From: Agapanthus africanus
Lineage: Eukaryota > Streptophyta > Magnoliopsida > Asparagales > Amaryllidaceae
Direction of reading: 5' to 3'
NCBI GenBank assembly: GCA_030015575.1
Contig: CM057347.1
Coordinates: 407,000,248 to 407,064,247 of the forward strand
DNA length: 64,000 nucleotides
The notes under the pieces: model-generated
What the model was told of the DNA's origin: nothing
Database searches by the model: none
What the model saw: only the letters and a program-made list of their open reading frames with translations
Position numbers and translations under genes: made by a program
Shown here: piece after piece, positions 57,337 to 64,000 of the stretch
How positions within the stretch are numbered: position 1 is the stretch's first letter
Layout of the letters: every line of letters starts with the position of its first letter

Positions 57337-58772
57337 TGTTGGGGTAAAAATTTGCACCCCGCTTGACCAAGTCAAAATCAAAGTCAACCCCAAGCCAGGT
57401 GGGTCCAAGCCCAGGTCAAGTGGGCCAATGCCCGGGTCGAGCCTGAACATGAAGCGTCTGGCTTCTCCCCTTGCCAAAATAAAATTTTTGTAATAAATAA
57501 TTTTGTTAAATTTATTTTATTTCACGAATAAATGTAAGAAAAATGGGCATAAAGCCAAATTTTTGTAAAGCCCATGGCTTATGTGCAAAAAGAAATGGCA
57601 CATGAGCCATGGGATAAGCAAAATGCCATTTTGAAAAGCCCAAGGGGCTATATGTAAAGTGTATAGCCTATAAAGGCAAAGATAATGAAATATCTCAACA
57701 ACTTTTCTCTCTCCAAAAGAATCCAGATCTGAGATCTTTCTCCTCCCTCAAGGTTCTAAAGAAACCTTCTTCTTTCTTTTGAATTAAATCAAGAGTTATA
57801 CTCTTCTTTTTATAAAACTAAATAGTTTTTCACCACAAAACTCACAATGGGGAGCTTAGATCTCCCATCAGATCTCAAAAAGAAGAGATCTTTAAAATCT
57901 CACATCTCTTGATCTTCAAGATCCTGCCAACAGAGGAGGAAGAAGGAGACCCATCTCCAGAAACCCCACTTTAGGGAAGAACTAGGGCTCATGGGGAGAA
58001 GCCCTTCATCAGCTTCAAAACATTTTAGGAGTTTAACTCCTCACACACACACACACACACAAAATAATAAGTGCTCCTTTCTGGAAGTACAACTCTAATT
58101 GCAGGGACCAAGTCCCTTTTGCCGCCCGAACGCTCACGTGCTAACACGTGGGGCGCTAGCGCTACCGCCCTTGCGCTCAAAGCGCTAGCGCCCAAAGCAC
58201 TAGCGCCCGAGCGCCCACGTGCTGACACGTGGGGCGCTAGCGCTCAAAGCGCTAGCACCCTTGCGCTCAAAGCGCTAGCGCCCAAAGCGCTAGCGCCCGA
58301 GCGCCCACGTGCTGACACGTAGGGTGCTAGCGCTCAAAGCGCTAGCGCCCTTGCGCTCAAAGTGCTAGCACCCAAAGCGCTAGAGTCCGAGCGCTCACGT
58401 GCTGACACGTGGGATGCTAGCGTTCAAAGCGCTAGCGCTCTTGTGCTCAAAGCTCTAGCACCCAAAGCGCTGGCGCTTTTTCCCACGCATCGTTTGGATG
58501 CCCTTTCCCTTTTTTTTATTTTATATATATGTATATATACACACACATACTCTACAACACTGTCCCTCTCATGACCAGTTTAACCCGTCAATCGGAGGTT
58601 CCCTCGCTCCAAATGCGAGGGGTAATTAACGACAGCTTAGTTCACGGCTGCCGGAGATTTGGATCCCCACAATCAATAAACCCCGGCCTACCCTAAGCAG
58701 GGGGAATCTGTAGTATGCCTGACAAGTGCACGCGTATTCCTATCTCAATGGGTTGACGAAAAACACCCTACA
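57337..58772 (+). repeat. Element C 3' LTR
   Basis: 1436 bp, from TGTTGGGGT to ACACCCTACA, followed by the target copy CTCTC. The TATA box equivalent is at 57669-57674. It lacks the 170-bp segment present in the 5' LTR and has a short CA microsatellite (58042-58062) where the other has a TA run. Confidence 0.92.
58115..58485. repeat. Palindrome array in the element C 3' LTR
   Basis: Partner of the array at 36455-36765 and better ordered. Repeated units contain GAGCGCCCACGTGCTGACAC, then GTGGGGCGCTAGCGCTCAAA, then GCGCTAGCGCCC. Four CACGTGCTGACACGTG-type cores are visible. GC content is far above the flanking sequence. Confidence 0.8.
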
Positions 58773-58940
58773 CTCTCGACCTTGTGAGGAGAAACCACCT
58801 GCGTGAGATCCTTACGACTCACAAAGGAGCAACACACTTAGGGATCCCTACGATTCCTAAGGAGAAATGCACTTACGAGATCCTCACGACTCGTAAAGAG
58901 AATTCCCCCTTTGAGACCCTCACGACTCATAGGATTCAAA
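58773..58940. repeat. Hairpin block D1 (first hairpin split by insertion of C)
   Basis: Hairpin 1 has its left arm CTTGCAAGG at 35616-35624 and right arm CCTTGTGAG at 58780-58788. Then follow GTGAG/CTCAC around ATCCTTACGA, TTAGGGA/TTCCTAA around TCCCTACGA, TTACGAG/CTCGTAA around ATCCTCACGA, and a weaker TTTGAG/CTCATA around ACCCTCACGA. Spacers are AGGAG-like as in element C. Confidence 0.75.
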
Positions 58941-59110
58941 AGCCTTAAGCTACAGGGATCTGAACTTGTTCTTAAGCAGCCATCACAACCTCCAATGCTG
59001 CCCTACAAGCGGTTCAGTATTGACCCTTGTATACAATCCACGGGCACGAATAAACATTTCCCCAACAAAGTCCCATCCAGGACTAGAGATATGTTTGCAC
59101 AGTGGACAAC

Positions 59111-59285
59111 CCTTGTAAGTCCTCTCGACTTATAAGGAGAAAGCACTCTTGTAAGATCCTTACAACTTATAAGAGACCACACACTTGGGAATTCTCACGA
59201 TTCCTAAGGAGAAAACGCACCTACGAGATCCTCACGACTCGTAGGGAGAAATACCTTTATGAGACCCTTACGGCTCATGAAGTCA
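59111..59285. repeat. Hairpin block D2
   Basis: Five units: CCTTGTAAG/CTTATAAGG around TCCTCTCGA, CTTGTAAG/CTTATAAG around ATCCTTACAA, GGGAAT/ATTCCT around TCTCACG, CCTACGAG/CTCGTAGG around ATCCTCACGA, and CTTTATGAG/CTCATGAAG around ACCCTTACGG. Confidence 0.8.
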
Positions 59286-59459
59286 AAAGCCTTAGTCGAC
59301 AGGATCTTAACCTTGTTCGCTAAGCCACCTTTGTTCGACATCGACAGAGGCAAATGATGATTCGCTCCTGGAAATATCCTAGTTGCAACGGTGCTGATGC
59401 CGAAATCGGTGTCCAATTCCAAACTCGCGGCGAAAAGCCAACAAACCACACATGCATAC

Positions 59460-59620
59460 GAAATAGCCGAAATGATGGGGCAACTTGCAACAAAATCAGC
59501 AAGTAAAAATGTATGCATACAAAATAGCCGAAATGATTGGGCACCGCGAAAAACATCCGAAATGATTGGGCAATCGCGACCTTCGCGATATAAAAGCTGA
59601 AATGATAGAGTATCGCGGAA
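59460..59620. repeat. Short interspersed CGAAATGATTGGGCA repeats
   Basis: Four imperfect copies (near 59469, 59529, 59560 and 59598) are separated by short inverted repeats such as ATCGCGA-CCT-TCGCGAT (59572-59589) and CTTGC/GCAAG. The pattern is irregular and no gene is seen. Confidence 0.6.
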
Positions 59621-59939
59621 AGAAAAATATATAAAATGAAACCTTTTGCCCTACATGTGATATCACATCAATCCTTATATACAATCCAGGGGCGCAAACA
59701 AAGAAAGAATCACACCTTCCCCCCAGGCTCCATTAGAAGAAGAAGCCAAATCTTAACGGTACACAGATAGCCTGGAGATCATCTCAACATTCATCTCATT
59801 ACAACAAACGCAGCATCAAGTAAAGCGGAACCGCGACAATTCCCAGTTCCATGACTCGGCGGTGCACAGATGACCGAGAGTCAAACCCCGACTCCATGAA
59901 ATGCGGATAAAGCCAACCCTTCCTGGTTTTGTAAAACAC

Positions 59940-61235
59940 GGCCTATGTCAATCCTGACCCATGGGAAACGTACAGAGCGGAGCCTGGTCTTCGCAGAACG
60001 CGTCTATGTCAATCAGACCCCGTGGGAAGCATCCAAAGCAAAAATCCTGGTTTTGTGGAGCGCGGCCTATGTCAATCCTGACCCCGTGGGAAACGTCCAG
60101 AGCGGAGCCTGGTCCTCGCAGAACACGGCTATGTCAATCAGACCCTGTGGGAAGCATCCAGAGCAAAAATCCTGGTTTCGTGGAACGCGGCCTATGTCAA
60201 TCCTGACCCCGTGGGAAACGTCCAGAGCGGATCCTGGTCCTCATAGAACACGGCTATGTCAATCAGACCCCGTGGGAAGCATCCAGAGCAAAATTCCTGA
60301 TCATATGGAACACGGCTTATGTCAATTCTGACCCCGTGGGAAATGTCCAGAGCGGAGCCTGGTCCTCGCAGAACACGGCTATGTCAATCCGACCTCGTGG
60401 GAAGCATCCATAGCAAAATCCTGGTTTCGTAGAACGTGGCTTATGTCAATCCTAACCCCGTGGGAAACGTCCAGAGCAAATCCTGGTTTCATGGAATGCG
60501 ACCTATGTCAATCCTGACCCCGTGGAAAACGTCCAGAGCGGAGCCTGGTCCTCGCAGAACACAGCTATGTCAATCAGACCCCGTGGGAAGCATCCAGAGT
60601 AAATTCCTGGTCACGTGGAACATGGCCTATGTCAATTCTGACCCCGTAGGAAACGTCCAGAGCGGAGCCTGGTCCTCGCAGAACACGGCTATGTCAACCC
60701 GACCCCGTGGGAAGCATCCAGAGCAAAATCCTGGTTTCGTGGAACACGGCTTATGTCAATCCTGACCCCGTGGGAAACGTCCAGAGCGGATCCTGGTCCT
60801 CGCAGAACACGGCCTATGTTAATCTTGACCCCGTGGGAAGCATCCAGAGCGGAGCCTGGTCCTCGCAGAACATGGCTATGTCAATCCGACCCCGTGGGAA
60901 GCATCCAGAGAAAATTCCTGGTCACGTGGAACACGGCCTATGTCAATCCTGACCCCGTGGGAAACGTCCAGAGCGGATCCTGGTCCTCGCAGAACACGGC
61001 TATGTCAAACCGACCCCGTGGGAAGCATCCAGAGCAAAATCCTGGTCATGTGGAACACGGCCTATGTCAATTCTGACCCCGTGGGAAACGTCCTGAGCGG
61101 AACCTGGTCCTCGCAGAACACGGCTATGTCAATCCGACCCTGTGGGAAGCATCCAGAGAAAATCCTGGTCCCGTGGAACATGGCTAAAGTCAATCTTGAC
61201 CCTGTGGGAAATGCCCAGAGCAACTCCTAACTCCG
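59940..61235. repeat. 63-bp satellite with a 125-bp alternating higher-order unit
   Basis: About 20 monomers begin CTATGTCAATC. Two types alternate: one with GACCCCGTGGGAAGCATCCA then AGCAAAATCCTGG, the other with CTGACCCCGTGGGAAACGTC then AGCGGAGCCTGGTCCTCGCA. Order breaks in places, for example near 60790-60880 and 60430-60540. Frames of 70-130 codons across it are by-products of the repeat. Confidence 0.88.
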
Positions 61236-61262
61236 TGAAATGTGGATAATGGCAACACCATC

Positions 61263-61442
61263 AATCACTTACGGGTCCTCTCGACCCGTAAGGAAGAAAA
61301 CTCTCTTGTAAGATCCTTACGACTTATAAAAGAAAACGCACATAGGAATCATCACGATTCCTACGGAAAAAATACGCCTACGAGATCCTCTCGACTCGTA
61401 GGAAGAAAAATCTTTATGAGACCCTCACGGCTCATGAAGTTG
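61263..61442. repeat. Hairpin block D3
   Basis: Five units: CTTACGGG/CCCGTAAG (61268-61275 and 61285-61292) around TCCTCTCGA, TTGTAAG/CTTATAA around ATCCTTACGA, TAGGAAT/ATTCCTA around CATCACG, CCTACGAG/CTCGTAGG around ATCCTCTCGA, and CTTTATGAG/CTCATGAAG around ACCCTCACGG. It is followed by AAAAGCCTTAGG as in the other blocks. Confidence 0.82.
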
Positions 61443-61620
61443 AAAAGCCTTAGGCAGCAGATCTGAACCTGCTTTCTAAGCCACCACTACCTCTCGAAGA
61501 ATTCAAAACGGAATGCTCTCTCTATCATCTGCAGACTACGCTTACTAAAGTGACATGCTGATAACAAAGAAAAGAAGAAAGCAAAGAGACGACACAAGAC
61601 ATTGCGAAAGAAATGTATCT

Positions 61621-61688
61621 TTTATTCATAAATTCAATTGGGTACAAAATACATCATATGAAAGAATAAAAAACGGATACATTTTATT
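61621..61688 (-). terminator. Two polyadenylation signals of the minus-strand gene
   Basis: The minus strand reads AATAAA at 61683-61688 and again at 61621-61626, about 30 and 90 bases after the stop codon at 61715. Both are within AT-rich sequence, as expected for a plant 3' end. Confidence 0.55.
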
Positions 61689-61714
61689 CAAAATTACAAA
61701 TGGTACAAAAACAA

Positions 61715-63975
61715 TTATTGAGAGGGAAGCGTTTTCAATAGACCAATCAGCCGCTCACGCACTTCCCTCAGCCCCTTTTCTTGGTCAGCTGCCGCGGCCA
61801 ACTCTGCTTCGACCTGGGCTCGTTGCTGCAAGTAGGATGAAAGTTGCTCTTCGACGACCCGCTGAGCTGCCCCACGATTCTGTGCATCTCGCTCAATGAG
61901 GTCGAGCTTTTGCCTCAGCATGAGCCCGTCAGAAATACATCGTAGAAGGCTTTCGAAGATAACTTTCAACTGTGCAGCGTTTGCATCAACTTGAGCATGC
62001 AATCGAGTAGATTCACTTGAAGTCTCTTCGCACTCCTTACGCCACTTCCTGTTCAAGATGGCGGAAGTAGGGAGTGCTCTCCTCGACCCATGCAGCCCGT
62101 TGGGAGTTCACAGCCAAGACATCGGGGGCAGGACGTCTAAACTCGAGCTCATGCAGACAGGCCTCGATTTTTCTGCAGTGATTAACCCAGGACTCCACGA
62201 CGCCTTCGTTATGAAAGTTCATGAGCGTCGCAAGCATGGGAATAACCTCAGCATCGAAATCTATAGCAAGGGCATGAGTCTCTACATCAAGCTCCTCGAG
62301 ATGATCGATCAACATGCGCAGGCTATTCACAGCACATTTGGAAAAGGGACGTCGAGAGAAGGAGCCTGCTAGCATTATAACTTGAGACTCGAACGGAGTT
62401 GAAGTCGATGTCACAGCTACAAAGCAAATCACAGTCAAATAACGGTTCAAGAAATAAAGGAGGTTCATGAACAACGGAGTTTACTATACCGGCTGCAACA
62501 GGTGGCAAGACCGGGAGTACCGGTGGTGCAACTGTTCTTTCGTCTCCTCCTTCGATATGTAGGGCTGCAATTAAAACAAAGAAGAATTAGAAACGATTTG
62601 ACTACCCGTAAAAGAAAAGAAGAGACGTTAGCTAAAGGCTATACTTACCGGCTCTGCTAGAAGAGGCAATCTCTGACTGAAAGGAGAAGTGTGGGTGTAG
62701 CACCTGATACAGGTGATCAAAAAGGACTCCTGTGAGGATGTAATAATACAATGTCAGTACATAAAGTATACTGCCTACAATGAAGCTGATGGGTCACAAA
62801 TCCGCACCTTCTAGCATTTTAGATGGTACGAGAGAAGGTAAAGGAACAGTCACCGTTAAAGCAGCAACTGGAGATGCTGCCTTAGGTGGCACAACCCCAA
62901 CGCTCATCACACCTACATTAGAAATAAGAGAAACGCTGTCAAAAGAAAGTGAAAGTGATTGTAGAATAAAGGGGACAGTAATGACCCAAAATCTACCTGG
63001 TGAGTCGCCGGTCGAGACCGCGACAAGGGCATCACTGGATGCAGCGAATGCTTCACCCTCCTCCATCGGAACGGTCTTGCAACCTGTAGCCTCATCCCCC
63101 GACTCCATGAGAATTGTCGTGACACTCGCAGCGCCCAGCAATGGCAAGGACCCGCAAGGGGAAAGAGTGACTATTGGAGCAGTGCCCGACTCTTGAGAAA
63201 GAGTGGCTATCTCGGGCTCGGTGATTGTAGCCATCTCACCTACCGCTACCTCGGGCTCGGTGATTGTAGCTATCTTACCTACCGCTACCTCAGGCTCGGT
63301 GGTTGCCGCCACGTCACCCACCACTTCCTCAGCAAGACTCAGCCCTGCAAGATAGGATATATGAGAACCTGAAAATTAAAACTTTGACAAAAGAACCCAA
63401 TGTCACGTTACCTTCGGTCGGTTTTTCGATTACTTACCGAGCCGCACGTGCTGCCTGTCTGTGGGCGGTAGACAAGGCAGCCGAAGCATCCTCTGAAGGA
63501 GTAGGGGCAGGGGTAGCAGCGCTCGAACCTGCACCCGCGGCCAAGGCAGCGTTACGCTCCCTTGCTGCGGGCAATCTACGCTTCCTTTCCGCTCGGGCCG
63601 TGAGAGAGGATCTTCTAAAAACCTCCGTCAATGGGACATCATCGTCCACGCCAAGGATTACCTCTGGAGCCATTATGGCATCCGTCATCGGTTGCTTAAG
63701 TGAAGCTTCTTTCGGCAATACCGGCGGAACTGAGACTTCAATAGCCGACCCGGGAAACGTCTCCGCACCGCCCTGCGAAGTCGGTGCCACACCTGGAATA
63801 ACCTGAGTAGAGGTAGTCCTTGTAATAAGATGAAAAGGAAGGGTCAGATTTCCTATAAGAAACGGAAGTGGAGAAGCGGTGAATCGAAATGTACCGATGC
63901 CTAAGGATGCTCGAAGTCTTTCCTCCTCCTCAAAAGTCTTGAGAGAAGCTGCGAGAGCTTCTTCGGTGGAAATTC
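61715..63975 (-). pseudogene. Multi-exon antisense gene, 5' end off-window, probable Tat antisense ORF
   Basis: Exons inferred on the minus strand: 63975-63438, about 63344-62997, 62912-62808, 62729-62649, 62564-62490 and 62365 to the stop at 61715. All introns have GT donors (GTAAGT, GTAGAT, GTGCGG, GTAAGT, GTATAG) and pyrimidine-rich AG acceptors. Exons 2 to 6 join in one open frame, each intron after codon base 1. The protein has STEEALAASLKTFEEEERLR, an Ala/Arg-rich stretch, three TEPEVAVG-type repeats, FDHLYQVLHPHFSFQ, then a C-terminal coiled coil (LDLIERDAQNRGAAQRVVEE). Two faults: exon 1 is one base out of phase with exon 2, and a frameshift near 62045 links the last two frames. No domain is recognised. 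Position downstream of a Tat element's integrase and antisense orientation suggest a Tat antisense ORF; a host gene fragment is the alternative. Confidence 0.6.
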
Positions 63976-64000
63976 CTGTTAATAAAAAAGGGAGGAAAAG

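Larger units (their letters stand above)
35632..58772 (+). mobile_element. Element C: Ty3/gypsy Tat-like retrotransposon interrupted by copia B
   Basis: LTRs at 35632-37220 and 57337-58772 begin TGTTGGGGT and end ACACCCTACA. A perfect TSD CTCTC lies at 35627-35631 and 58773-58777. The primer site is at 37226-37244 and the polypurine tract at 57324-57336. The interior encodes gag, protease, RT, RNase H, a second RNase H and integrase in one frame, then a 2.2-kb noncoding 3' region with repeats. Without B the element would be about 13.4 kb, typical for the Tat lineage. It lies in the 3' region of element D. Confidence 0.93.
58773..61550 (+). mobile_element. Element D, third surviving segment (3' noncoding region)
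   Basis: D resumes at the CTCTC target copy: GACCTTGTGAGG here completes a hairpin whose left half is at 35616-35631. The segment contains hairpin blocks at 58773, 59111 and 61263, a short repeat near 59460 and a satellite at 59940-61235. No 3' LTR of D is recognisable before 64000. The right limit of 61550 is where the shared D/C modules end; the minus-strand gene beyond may also belong to D. Confidence 0.7.

Noticed and set aside
59945-61230. Several 70-130 codon ORFs with NVQSGAWSSQN-type repeats
   Set aside because: By-products of the 63-bp satellite in overlapping frames. There is no start context or family similarity.
55405-61442. CRISPR-like array (regular repeats with variable spacers)
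   Set aside because: The constant part is a loop and the variable parts pair with each other across it. The context is a plant retrotransposon and no cas gene is present.

Overview
This window is plant nuclear DNA, almost certainly from an angiosperm with a large, repeat-rich genome. It is a stack of LTR retrotransposons inserted into one another. I see no bacterial-type gene, rRNA, tRNA gene, CRISPR array or clear single-copy host gene. The species cannot be named from the sequence. The plant call rests on Tat-type Ty3/gypsy elements with a second RNase H, on Ty1/copia elements primed by initiator Met tRNA, on an Athila-like tRNA-Asp primer site, and on plant-style introns.

Layout. The outermost host is an old plus-strand Ty3/gypsy Tat-like element (D). 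Its surviving pieces are 5053-8882 (protease to second RNase H), 33761-35631 (integrase and start of the 3' region) and 58773 to at least about 61500 (3' region). Its 5' part lies off the left edge. Three elements sit in D. (1) G, minus strand: a 4.5 kb LTR at 553-5052 plus its leader at 1-552. (2) A, a minus-strand Ty1/copia element at 8883-33760. It contains E (15187-30322), a defective minus-strand copia relative, and E's LTR contains F (16525-23322), a non-autonomous Athila-like element. (3) C, a plus-strand Tat-like gypsy element at 35632-58772 (TSD CTCTC). It contains B (42965-52721, TSD GGTTT), a minus-strand copia element and the best preserved in the window. The insertion order is therefore D, then G, A and C; then E in A and B in C; then F in E.

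Coding state. B has a 1111-codon open reading frame (zinc knuckle, PR, INT, RT, RNase H) and an upstream gag separated from it by one in-frame UAG. C is open from gag through RT (1401 codons to the insertion point), and its frame continues exactly on the other side of B through RNase H and integrase. However, eight in-frame stops crowd its first 1.4 kb and two lie near its end. D, A and E are pseudogenes.

Noncoding regions. The most unusual signal is here. The 3' regions of C and D carry blocks of five short hairpins whose loops are nearly constant (ATCCTYACGA-like) while the stems change and keep pairing. Related constant-centre, changing-stem patterns occur in the leaders of the copia elements and in E's LTR. 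There are also a 30-bp minisatellite, a 63/125-bp alternating satellite, a 27-bp hairpin repeat and arrays of GCGCTAGCGC and CACGTG palindromes.

At the right edge (61715-63975, minus strand) is a gene-like region of at least six exons. Exons 2 to 6 join in frame through GT-AG introns of one phase, and two AATAAA signals lie downstream. It resembles the antisense ORFs known from the 3' regions of Tat elements, but could be a host gene fragment.
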